This document shows positions 1-5,862 of a stretch of DNA of 9,454 nucleotides, piece after piece. Within the stretch, counting starts at the first letter, position 1; each line of letters begins with the position of its first letter. The translations under genes were made by a program, and so were the position numbers. The notes under the pieces were generated by a model, which was not told the DNA's origin, did not search any database, and saw nothing but the letters and a program-made list of their open reading frames with translations. Source of the DNA: JAJNPS01 sp031426185 (GTDB lineage: Bacteria; Pseudomonadota; Alphaproteobacteria; Rhodobacterales; Rhodobacteraceae). The DNA is taken from positions 1-9,454 of the forward strand of contig JANPKV010000211.1 of NCBI GenBank assembly GCA_031426185.1, written 5' to 3'.

Positions 1-115
1 CGTCGTAATCCGGCAGCGACCGCGACAGAAAGTAATAGACCCCGAACAGGACCAGCACAAACAGGGCGATCATGGCGGTGATGATCCGCATGAGCCAGCG
101 AAAGGCGGTGAACAT
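1..115 (-). CDS. N-terminus of a penicillin-acylase-family protein (partial)
   Basis: The reverse strand from the ATG at 115 reads 38 residues to the window edge. They begin MFTAFRWLMRI, continue through a hydrophobic helix (about residues 8-29) and end in YYFLSRSLPDYD. A single N-terminal membrane anchor followed by a SRSLPDY-type segment is how I remember penicillin acylase (Ntn-hydrolase) family proteins of Rhodobacteraceae beginning. Those are periplasmic proteins that mature by self-cleavage. None of the catalytic domain is visible, so the family call rests on this short leader alone. There is no strong Shine-Dalgarno before the ATG. The gene is divergent from the dehydrogenase at 195, with a 79-base gap. 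It could instead be another inner-membrane-anchored periplasmic protein. Confidence 0.6.
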   Translation of the reverse strand, partial: MFTAFRWLMRIITAMIALFVLVLFGVYYFLSRSLPDYD

Positions 116-194
116 CAGGGGGCCTGTTCTTGACGGCGGGGACGTCATCGGTTCCTAGTCGATTGCCGGGCGCAGGGCAATTGGTGAGGGCAAC

Positions 195-1058
195 ATGGCG
201 AAAGTGGCATTTCTCGGTCTGGGGGTGATGGGATTTCCGATGGCGGGGCATCTGGTCGCCAAGGGACATCAGGTGACCGTCTACAACCGAAGCACGCCCA
301 AGATCGACGCATGGTCGGCCAAGCATGGTACGGCCTCTGCCGCCACACCTGCCATGGCGGCGGCGGGGGCTGAGTTCGTGATGGCCTGCGTCGGCAATGA
401 CGACGACTTGCGGTCGGTCTGCCTGGGCGAAACCGGGGCATTTGCCGGCATGTCGCCGGGGACGATCTTTGTCGATCACACCACGGTGTCTGCGCAGGTC
501 ACGCGCGAACTGGCCGAAGTTGCGCGCGGGATGGGGCTTGGCTTTGTGGATGCGCCGGTCTCCGGCGGGCAGGCGGGGGCTGAAAACGGACAGTTGTCCA
601 TCATGTGCGGCGGCACGGAATCCGACTATGCGCAGGCCGAACCGGTGATGGCTGCCTATGCGCGGATCTGCAGGCGCCTCGGCGACAGCGGAGCAGGGCA
701 GTTGGCCAAGATGATGAACCAGATCTGCATCGCGGGCTTGATGCAGGGTTTGTCCGAGGCTCTGGCGTTCGGGCAAAAGGCAGGGCTTGATGGAGCGGCG
801 GTGGTGGAGGTGATCGCGCAAGGGGCGGCAGGCTCCTGGCAGATGGTCAACCGCCACAAGACCATGCTGGACGACAAGTTCGACTTCGGCTTTGCGGTCG
901 ACTGGATGCGCAAGGATCTGGGGATATGCCTGGACACTGCCGACCAGATCGGCGCGAGCCTGCCTGTGACAGCACTGGTGGACCAGTTCTACAAGGACGT
1001 GCAGCGGATGGGCGGCGGGCGCGGGGACACGTCAAGTCTGATCCGCCGGTTGCGGTAA
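195..1058 (+). CDS. NAD(P)-dependent beta-hydroxyacid dehydrogenase (3-hydroxyisobutyrate dehydrogenase family)
   Basis: The 287-residue product matches the beta-hydroxyacid dehydrogenase family in length and motifs. The N-terminal Rossmann fold carries the dinucleotide-binding GLGVMG (residues 8-13). The substrate-binding DAPVSGG lies at 119-125. The catalytic Lys is K172 in KMMNQ, with N175 four positions into the motif, and K240-D241 closes the active site in the all-helical C-terminal domain. Family members oxidise 3-hydroxyisobutyrate, tartronate semialdehyde, 4-hydroxybutyrate-type or related acids in the cytosol. The sequence does not fix the substrate, so mmsB or garR naming would be a guess. 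The ATG at 195 is preceded by GAGGG at 186-190, slightly close. The stop overlaps the start of the GNAT gene by one base (TAATG), which implies a two-gene operon. A TTGACG at 130-135 might be a -35 element, but I find no convincing -10. Confidence 0.92.
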   Translation: MAKVAFLGLGVMGFPMAGHLVAKGHQVTVYNRSTPKIDAWSAKHGTASAATPAMAAAGAEFVMACVGNDDDLRSVCLGETGAFAGMSPGTIFVDHTTVSAQVTRELAEVARGMGLGFVDAPVSGGQAGAENGQLSIMCGGTESDYAQAEPVMAAYARICRRLGDSGAGQLAKMMNQICIAGLMQGLSEALAFGQKAGLDGAAVVEVIAQGAAGSWQMVNRHKTMLDDKFDFGFAVDWMRKDLGICLDTADQIGASLPVTALVDQFYKDVQRMGGGRGDTSSLIRRLR

Positions 1059-1525
1059 TGCTGGAAAAGCGATCCGTCACCCGCGATCATCTTTGGGACC
1101 TGATCAACCTGTCTGTCCGCGCCGACCAGACGGATCTTGTCTCGGCGAACATCAAGACGTTTGCCGAAGCGCCGTTTGAGCCCGGCTCGCGGGTGTGGGG
1201 CCTGTGGGATGCGGGGACGCCGGTCGGGTTGATGGCCATGGTTCACCCGGCAGAATATCCCTTTCACGGTCCTGACGATGACCACGAGGCGGCCTATTTG
1301 TGGCGCCTGATGATCGCGGCCAACCATCAGGGACGTGGCCATGGTCGCGCTGCAATCGGTTTGGCGGTGGACATCGCGCGGGGCTGGGGATGCCCCCGGC
1401 TGACCGCCGGGGTATCCAATGTGCCGCACAGCAACCTTGCGTTTTACGAACGCCTGGGCTTTCGCTGGACCGGCCGGTTCGAAGAAGGCGAAAAGGTCGT
1501 CTCGATGACGATTGGCGAAGTCTGA
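1058..1525 (+). CDS. GNAT-family N-acetyltransferase
   Basis: The ATG at 1058 overlaps the dehydrogenase stop (TAATG) and gives a 155-residue protein, a normal single-domain GNAT length. The upstream in-frame ATG at 926 lies inside the dehydrogenase gene and would add 44 residues unlike any GNAT. The acetyl-CoA pyrophosphate-binding motif A is Q-G-R-G-H-G-R at 91-97, on the strand and helix LWRLMIAANHQGRGHGRAAI. Motif B shows N126 and Y130 in SNLAFYERLGF, the usual CoA-side Asn and the general-acid Tyr. The protein should transfer acetyl from acetyl-CoA to an amine. The acceptor could be a small molecule or a protein N-terminus and is not identifiable here. Coupling to the dehydrogenase suggests co-expression, but I know of no pathway linking them. 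The stop lies two bases from the end of the convergent lipoprotein gene. Confidence 0.9.
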   Translation: MLEKRSVTRDHLWDLINLSVRADQTDLVSANIKTFAEAPFEPGSRVWGLWDAGTPVGLMAMVHPAEYPFHGPDDDHEAAYLWRLMIAANHQGRGHGRAAIGLAVDIARGWGCPRLTAGVSNVPHSNLAFYERLGFRWTGRFEEGEKVVSMTIGEV

Positions 1526-1527
1526 AT

Positions 1528-2085
1528 TCAGGGAATGATGCGCGTGTATTTGGTCCCCGCCAGCGTCGCCCCTGCGATCAGGCCCTGCTGGCCGAACACG
1601 AACGGGATCACCGGATCAAGTTCCGTGGTGTCCTTTCCGATGCTGGCGCCCTGTTCGGGGGTTGCATAGCGAAGATCGGCACCAGCGGCCCAGCCTTCGC
1701 TGCGGCGGAATTCGGCCAGCGCCTCTTCGGTCATGAAGAACAGCGCATGCGCATATTGCTGCGCACCGATCTGGAAGCCGAATGTGGCCTTTGCGGTCGA
1801 ATAGTAGTCGACCGTGACGTCGCCGATCTGCAGCGCTCCGCGGCCATAGGCGCCGCCAAAGCCGAACCCTGCCTCGGTCACCAGCGGCATCCACAGGATG
1901 CCTGCGCTTCGCGATGCAAGGTCCTGCGTCCCGGGATAGCGCGAGAACAGGAATTCGCGCGTCGAGGCGACGCGGGCGTCAATCTCTGCGCCACCGGTTG
2001 ACCCGATGCCGTTGCCGCAGCCGGCCGTTGCCAATACGCCTGCGCCCGAAAGGACGATAAAGCCGCGTCGTGAAATGGTGTTCAT
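1528..2085 (-). CDS. SYLF/YSC84-domain lipoprotein with Tat-like signal
   Basis: The 185-residue product starts with SRRGF (residues 5-9), a hydrophobic stretch (9-19) and a lipobox-like TAGC with Cys23. This is a twin-arginine-type signal feeding a lipoprotein site, so I infer Tat export and lipidation. The mature part matches the SYLF/YSC84 lipid-binding family (Pfam Ysc84): GFGFGGAYGRGAL (73-85), VDYYSTAKATFGFQIGAQ (92-109), ALFFMTEEAL (114-123), and the closing FVFGQQGLIAGATLAGTKYTRI (162-183). In eukaryotes the domain binds phosphoinositides. In bacteria the role is not established, and envelope lipid binding is only inferred. The ATG at 2085 has AGGA six bases upstream. Transcription probably starts from the promoter at 2142-2170. 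It is convergent with the GNAT gene. Confidence 0.88.
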   Translation of the reverse strand: MNTISRRGFIVLSGAGVLATAGCGNGIGSTGGAEIDARVASTREFLFSRYPGTQDLASRSAGILWMPLVTEAGFGFGGAYGRGALQIGDVTVDYYSTAKATFGFQIGAQQYAHALFFMTEEALAEFRRSEGWAAGADLRYATPEQGASIGKDTTELDPVIPFVFGQQGLIAGATLAGTKYTRIIP

Positions 2086-2116
2086 GGTGATCCTGCCTGT
2101 TGCGCCTCGACATATA

Positions 2117-2132
2117 GGGGGTCTGCGCCCCC
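2117..2132 (-). promoter_or_regulatory. GC hairpin at the predicted 5' end of the lipoprotein mRNA
   Basis: GGGGG (2117-2121) and CCCCC (2128-2132) form a five-pair all-GC stem with a six-base loop. It falls at the very start of the transcript predicted from the 2142-2170 promoter. Such 5' stems can protect an mRNA from decay. That role is inference. Confidence 0.35.
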
Positions 2133-2141
2133 GTTACACCA

Positions 2142-2170
2142 ATTCTATCCACAAGTTCGGCGCTTGTCAT
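2142..2170 (-). promoter_or_regulatory. Sigma70-type promoter of the SYLF lipoprotein gene
   Basis: On the minus strand ATGACA (2170-2165) is followed by a 17-base spacer and TAGAAT (2147-2142). Each hexamer is 5 of 6 to consensus, and the spacing is ideal. Transcription would begin near 2135 and leave a leader of about 50 bases before the ATG at 2085. Read from sequence only. Confidence 0.55.
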
Positions 2171-2324
2171 GCCTTTCCGACGCTGGTGGCAGCCGATTGC
2201 CGATCCTCTTTGCGCAAGATGCCGATAAATTGCCCGCGCCTTTCGCAAGACTTCCCGGCAAAACCCTTGCATCCGTGCCGGTGCCGCGACACATAAGGCG
2301 CGAACGGGCGTGGAGTGTCAGGTA

Positions 2325-3353
2325 ATGTCCCACAAGATCGCAATCCTTGGAGCGTCGGGTTATACGGGCGCGGAGCTTGTCCGGCTGATCGCGACCCATC
2401 CTGCGATGGAGATCGTGGCCCTTTCGGCCGACCGCAAGGCCGGCATGATGATGGCCGAGGTCTTTCCGTTCCTGCGCCACCTCGACCTGCCGCGACTGTG
2501 CAAGATCGACGAGATCGATTTTTCCAATGTCGACTTGTGCTTCTGCGCACTTCCTCATGCCACGACACAGGAAGTCATCGCGAAATTGCCGCGTGATCTG
2601 AGGATCGTCGACCTGAGCGCGGACTTTCGTCTGCGTGACGTCGCCGAATACCAAAGATGGTATGGCCAACCCCATAGCGCGCCCGCGCTTCAGGCCGAGG
2701 CGGTCTATGGGCTGACAGAGTTCTACCGCGATGAGATTGCGACGGCGCGGCTGGTGGCGGGCACGGGCTGCAACGCGGCCGCCGGGCAGTTCGCGCTGCG
2801 GCCCCTGATCGCGGCAAAGGTGATCGACCTCGACGACATCCTGATCGATCTGAAGGCCGGGGTGTCGGGTGCGGGACGCTCGCTCAAGGAAAATCTGCTG
2901 CATGCCGAACTGTCTGGCGGCACGCATACCTATTCGGCAGGCGGCAAGCATCGGCATCTGGGTGAGTTCGACCAGGAATTCAGCAAGATCGCTGGCCGCC
3001 CGGTGCATGTGCAGTTCACCCCGCATCTCTTGCCGATGAACCGGGGAATCCTTGCGACGGTCTATGTCAAGGGTGACCCGAAGGTGGTTCACGAAACGCT
3101 GGCAAGTGCCTACGCGGATGAACCTTTCCTCAGGGTGCTGCCGTTTGGCAGCCTGCCCTCGACCCGCGACATTGCCGGTTCCAACTTTTGCCATCTGGGC
3201 GTGGTCGGAGATCGCAAGCCGGGCCTTGCCGTCGTGGTGGCGGTTCTGGACAACCTGACAAAGGGGTCCAGCGGGCAGGCGATCCAGAATGCCAACCTGA
3301 TGCTGGGTCTGGCCGAAACCACGGGGCTGATGCTGGCCCCGATATTCCCATGA
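2325..3353 (+). CDS. argC: N-acetyl-gamma-glutamyl-phosphate reductase
   Basis: ArgC reduces N-acetylglutamyl 5-phosphate to the semialdehyde with NADPH, the third step of arginine synthesis, in the cytosol. The 342-residue product has the N-terminal NADP fold with GASGYTGAEL (9-18) and the catalytic Cys149 in AGTGCNAAAGQ. The usual active site is PGCYPT; the GTGCN form is one I associate with a Rhodobacterales branch of the family. Other family landmarks are VSGAGRS (180-186), HTYSAGGKHRH (201-211), FTPHLLPMNRGI (231-242) and DNLTKGSSGQAIQN (309-322), with the conserved His and Lys. The ATG at 2325 has GGAG at 2312-2315. An in-frame GTG at 2310 would add five residues and is less likely. The stop is seven bases before ccmE, so the two are probably co-transcribed. 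No clear promoter was found in the 239-base gap upstream. Confidence 0.95.
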   Translation: MSHKIAILGASGYTGAELVRLIATHPAMEIVALSADRKAGMMMAEVFPFLRHLDLPRLCKIDEIDFSNVDLCFCALPHATTQEVIAKLPRDLRIVDLSADFRLRDVAEYQRWYGQPHSAPALQAEAVYGLTEFYRDEIATARLVAGTGCNAAAGQFALRPLIAAKVIDLDDILIDLKAGVSGAGRSLKENLLHAELSGGTHTYSAGGKHRHLGEFDQEFSKIAGRPVHVQFTPHLLPMNRGILATVYVKGDPKVVHETLASAYADEPFLRVLPFGSLPSTRDIAGSNFCHLGVVGDRKPGLAVVVAVLDNLTKGSSGQAIQNANLMLGLAETTGLMLAPIFP

Positions 3354-3360
3354 GGGTGAC

Positions 3361-3822
3361 ATGGCAGGCATGAAGGGACTGAAAAAGCAGCGCCGCATCC
3401 AGATCATCGCCCTGGCCTTTGTGGCGCTGGCGGTGGCGACGGCACTGGTCGGGTACGGCATGCGCGACGGCATCAACTTTTTCCGCAGCCCCAGCCAGAT
3501 CGTCAGCGACCCGCCCGTCGCGGACGAGATGTTCCGGGTCGGGGGTCTGGTGGAAGAAGGCTCCCTGATCCGGGGGCAGGGTGCGACGATCGAGTTCAGG
3601 GTGACAGACACCAACATGTCGGTGCCAGTGCGCTACACGGGTGTCTTGCCGGATCTTTTTGCCGAAGGTCAGGGCATGGTGGCCCTGGGCCGGATGGAGG
3701 GTGACACGTTCGTCGCAACCGAAGTGTTGGCCAGGCATGATGAAACCTACATGCCAAAAGAGGTCGTGGAGGCGCTGAAGGAACAGGGCGTCTACAAGGA
3801 CCCCGCGTCACCCGACAGCTGA
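3361..3822 (+). CDS. ccmE: Cytochrome c maturation heme chaperone CcmE
   Basis: CcmE (also called CycJ) receives heme from CcmC/D and carries it, covalently bound, to the CcmF/H ligation complex in the periplasm. The 153-residue product has the expected build: a basic N-terminus (KGLKKQRR), one membrane anchor (about 13-32), a beta-barrel core with VGGLVEEGS (60-68), and the HxxxY heme site H126-D-E-T-Y130 followed by MPKEV. His126 is the predicted covalent heme ligand and Tyr130 the axial ligand. The start is either ATG 3361, with GAGGG four bases upstream, or ATG 3370, which would give MKGLKKQRR. It follows argC by seven bases. No other ccm gene is in the window. From memory, an argC-ccmE(cycJ) adjacency is also known in Rhodobacter. 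Confidence 0.95.
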   Translation: MAGMKGLKKQRRIQIIALAFVALAVATALVGYGMRDGINFFRSPSQIVSDPPVADEMFRVGGLVEEGSLIRGQGATIEFRVTDTNMSVPVRYTGVLPDLFAEGQGMVALGRMEGDTFVATEVLARHDETYMPKEVVEALKEQGVYKDPASPDS

Positions 3823-3841
3823 ACGCCGGTCTCAAGACCCG

Positions 3842-3855
3842 TTAACCCAAATCAA
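3842..3855 (+). promoter_or_regulatory. Possible CtrA-like site upstream of the lysis cassette
   Basis: GTTAACCC with a second AT-rich half, TTAA-N6-TCAA, lies about 40 bases before the endolysin start in the 72-base gap after ccmE. The CtrA consensus is TTAA-N7-TTAA, so the second half is imperfect and the spacing one base short. GTA lysis genes are CtrA-dependent in Rhodobacter capsulatus, which is why the match is worth recording. Confidence 0.25.
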
Positions 3856-3894
3856 TGAGCCTTGCCGCGGGGGAGCTTTCCCGAGGGGCAAGCC

Positions 3895-4506
3895 ATGACA
3901 TCCGTAAAAGACATTGCGACCGAAATCGTTGCCCGCGAGGGCGGCTTTGTGAACGATCCTGACGATCCGGGCGGGGCCACCAACCACGGCGTCACCATCC
4001 ACACGATGCGAAGGCTCGGCATCGACGTGAACCGCGATACCCGCATCGACGAGCGGGACGTGCGCGCGCTCAGCCGCGAACAGGCGGTGGAAATCTATCT
4101 GGAGCATTACTACAAACGCCCCGGCATAGCGGCGCTGCCGGAGCCTCTGCAGGCCTCGATGTTTGACATGTACGTCAATGCTGGCGGCAATGCGGTGAAG
4201 ATTCTGCAGCGATTGCTGACGGATATGGGCTATCCCTGTGATCCCGACGGCGCCCTTGGGCCGCAGACGATCCGGGCCGCGAAACTGGCGCATGAAGCGG
4301 CACCGGCGCATCTCGCCGATGCCTACGGGATCGCGCGGCGCAACTATTACTATGCGCTGGCCGACGCGCGCCCGGCCAGCCGCAAATATGCGCGCCGGCG
4401 CGATGGCGGCAAGGGGGGCTGGATCACGCGGGCCGAAGAGTTCATCAGCCCCAGATACCACCTGACGGCGGCCCAGCATGCCGCACGGGTGGCGGCATGG
4501 GGGTGA
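3895..4506 (+). CDS. GH108-family peptidoglycan hydrolase (GTA-type endolysin)
   Basis: The 203-residue protein matches glycoside hydrolase family 108 (formerly DUF847), muramidases found in phages and GTAs. The N-terminal domain has AREGGFVNDPDDPGGATNHG (13-32) with the catalytic Glu15, then FDMYVNAG (90-97). A peptidoglycan-binding domain of the PG_binding_3 type follows, with ILQRLLTDMGY and PDGALGPQTI at about 103-126. There is no signal peptide, so the enzyme needs a holin to reach the cell wall, and a holin gene overlaps its end by ten bases. ATG 3895 is chosen because GAGGGG lies at 3883-3888. An upstream in-frame TTG at 3862 lacks support. In Rhodobacter capsulatus an endolysin/holin pair outside the main GTA cluster releases GTA particles by lysing a cell subset. 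I infer the same role here. Confidence 0.88.
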   Translation: MTSVKDIATEIVAREGGFVNDPDDPGGATNHGVTIHTMRRLGIDVNRDTRIDERDVRALSREQAVEIYLEHYYKRPGIAALPEPLQASMFDMYVNAGGNAVKILQRLLTDMGYPCDPDGALGPQTIRAAKLAHEAAPAHLADAYGIARRNYYYALADARPASRKYARRRDGGKGGWITRAEEFISPRYHLTAAQHAARVAAWG

Positions 4507-4979
4507 TCGGCAAGCTGATCGGGGGTCCGGGGGCAGTCAGCGCCCTGGGCGACGCGGCCAAGGGGTTGGCCGAGGTCTTCGTGCCGTCTGCCACGCGGCG
4601 GATGGAATTGTCGGCCGAGGCGCAGATGGCCGCGCTGGAGCAGTTGGGCGACGAGTTCGGCAATCCGTCGGTCGGGTGGTTCGACCGGCTCGTCAACGGC
4701 CTGAACCGCCTGCCGCGCCCGTTTCTGGCGTTCGGCACCATCGGCCTGTTCGTCTATGCGACGGTGGACCCGATCCAGTTTGCGCGGCGCATGGTGGGAC
4801 TGAACGCGGTGCCCGAGCCGCTCTGGTGGCTTTTGGGGGCAGTGGTGGCGTTCTACTTCGGCGCGCGAGAGGCGCATTATTTTCGGGTGCGCCCGGTGGC
4901 GATGCCGGGTGGACTGACGCCCACGGCGGCAACCAGCGCGTCCAATCCTGCATTGGACGACTGGCGAAGCGGGTCTTGA
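4497..4979 (+). CDS. GTA-type holin (3TM holin family)
   Basis: The 160-residue protein resembles the three-TM holin family described for GTA release (Pfam GTA_holin_3TM). It opens with a Gly-rich segment MGVIGKLIGGPGAVSALGDA. An amphipathic, charged stretch follows (32-56, RRMELSAEAQMAALEQLGDEF when read through). Then come two clear membrane helices (about 74-90 and 107-123) and a soluble tail. Holins open the inner membrane so that the partner endolysin reaches peptidoglycan. ATG 4497 overlaps the endolysin stop by ten bases. A GTG at 4503 would make a GTGA overlap with the same stop and also fits. The overlap implies translational coupling, and a stem-loop terminator follows directly. No spanin gene is visible. 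Recognition of the family is from motif memory. Confidence 0.85.
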   Translation: MGVIGKLIGGPGAVSALGDAAKGLAEVFVPSATRRMELSAEAQMAALEQLGDEFGNPSVGWFDRLVNGLNRLPRPFLAFGTIGLFVYATVDPIQFARRMVGLNAVPEPLWWLLGAVVAFYFGAREAHYFRVRPVAMPGGLTPTAATSASNPALDDWRSGS

Positions 4980-4987
4980 TCGCGTGG

Positions 4988-5029
4988 GGGGCGGGCCCAG
5001 TCGCGACCCGCCCCAACCTTTCGCTTTTT
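4988..5029 (+). terminator. Rho-independent terminator after the holin gene
   Basis: GGGGCGGG (4988-4995) pairs perfectly with CCCGCCCC (5007-5014) over eight bases, with an 11-base loop. A pyrimidine-rich tract with TTT and then TTTTT (5025-5029) follows. It begins nine bases past the holin stop. The T run is somewhat distant and overlaps the end of the convergent aquaporin gene. Confidence 0.7.
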
Positions 5030-5714
5030 ATGCCTCAGCGCGGGTCAGTCCTGCTTTATGGACGATCCCGGCGACAAGGCCGCCAACCAGCGGGGCCGCG
5101 ATAAAGACCCAAAGTTGCTCCAGCGCGCTGCTGCCGACAAAAACGGCGGGGCCAATGGACCGTGCAGGGTTCACCGAAACGCCCGTCACATTGATGCCGA
5201 CAAGGTGGATGGCGGCAAGAGTAAGTCCAATGGCAAGACCGGCAAAGCCCGCAGCGGCCCCTGGCCCGGTCGCACCGAGGATGACGGTTACAAAAATGAA
5301 CGTCATCACCGCCTCGAAGACCAGTGCAGCCGTCAGGTTGTACTCACCAAGATAACCGGGTCCAAAACCGTTTTGCCCAAGTCCGTTCGTGGCGATCTCA
5401 TAGTCGGCTTTGCCGGTGGCGATCAGGTAAAGAACACCAGCGCCGAGGATCGCACCGACAATCTGTGCGCCGGCATAGCCGATGAACGCGCCCGTGGTCA
5501 TACGTCCTGCGGCCACCATTCCCAGTGAAACGGCGGGGTTGAGATGCGCCCCCGAAATCGCGCCCAGCCCGTAGGCTGCCGCCACGATCGCCAAGCCAAA
5601 TGTGAGACTGATGCCCGTCAGTCCAATATCGGCGCCGGCAATGACCGCGGCACCACAGCCAAAGAATACCAGGATGAATGTCCCGACGCCCTCTGCAATC
5701 AGTTTTTTTGTCAT
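5028..5714 (-). CDS. aqpZ: Aquaporin Z-type water channel
   Basis: The 228-residue product, close to the 231 of Escherichia coli AqpZ, is a six-helix major intrinsic protein of the inner membrane. Both half-helix motifs are present: SGAHLNPAVS (54-63) and VSVNPARS (179-186). Selectivity-filter residues aligned to AqpZ are Phe39, His170 and Arg185, the water-selective set. The fourth position, Thr183 in AqpZ, is Val179 here. Phe and His argue against a glycerol facilitator. The ATG at 5714 follows a strong AAGGAGGGG Shine-Dalgarno. The leader contains nested inverted repeats (GGCAGG at 5728-5733 with CCTGCC at 5748-5753) of unknown meaning. It is divergent from lipA and convergent with the lysis cassette. 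Confidence 0.95.
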   Translation of the reverse strand: MTKKLIAEGVGTFILVFFGCGAAVIAGADIGLTGISLTFGLAIVAAAYGLGAISGAHLNPAVSLGMVAAGRMTTGAFIGYAGAQIVGAILGAGVLYLIATGKADYEIATNGLGQNGFGPGYLGEYNLTAALVFEAVMTFIFVTVILGATGPGAAAGFAGLAIGLTLAAIHLVGINVTGVSVNPARSIGPAVFVGSSALEQLWVFIAAPLVGGLVAGIVHKAGLTRAEA

Positions 5715-5801
5715 GTCCCCTCCTTGTGGCAGGTTCAGGCCCTCGCGCCTGCCTGTCCGTTTTCACAATGCTGTCATGCATCCGCGCAAGACTGCGTTTG
5801 G

Positions 5802-5830
5802 TTGCCTGACACCGTGGCAGAGGCTATGCT
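5802..5830 (+). promoter_or_regulatory. Candidate lipA promoter
   Basis: TTGCCT (5802-5807) is followed by a 17-base spacer and TATGCT (5825-5830), each 4 of 6 to the sigma70 consensus. The -10 lies about 33 bases before the GTG start. Moderate support only. Confidence 0.4.
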
Positions 5831-5862
5831 GCAATCATCAAAGTACGTAAGGGGAAAAACCT

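Noticed and set aside
1300..2001. 233-residue plus-strand frame crossing the GNAT and lipoprotein genes
   Set aside because: It spans two convergent genes in other frames and its product is Arg/Cys-rich shadow sequence.
2145..3617. 490-residue open frame on the minus strand across argC and the start of ccmE
   Set aside because: It is antisense to two clear genes, with a composition rich in Arg, His, Pro and Gln typical of high-GC shadow frames and no recognisable domain.
3895..4979. Prophage or prophage remnant
   Set aside because: Only the lysis pair is present; there are no integrase, capsid, tail, repressor or attachment repeats, and the flanks are housekeeping genes.
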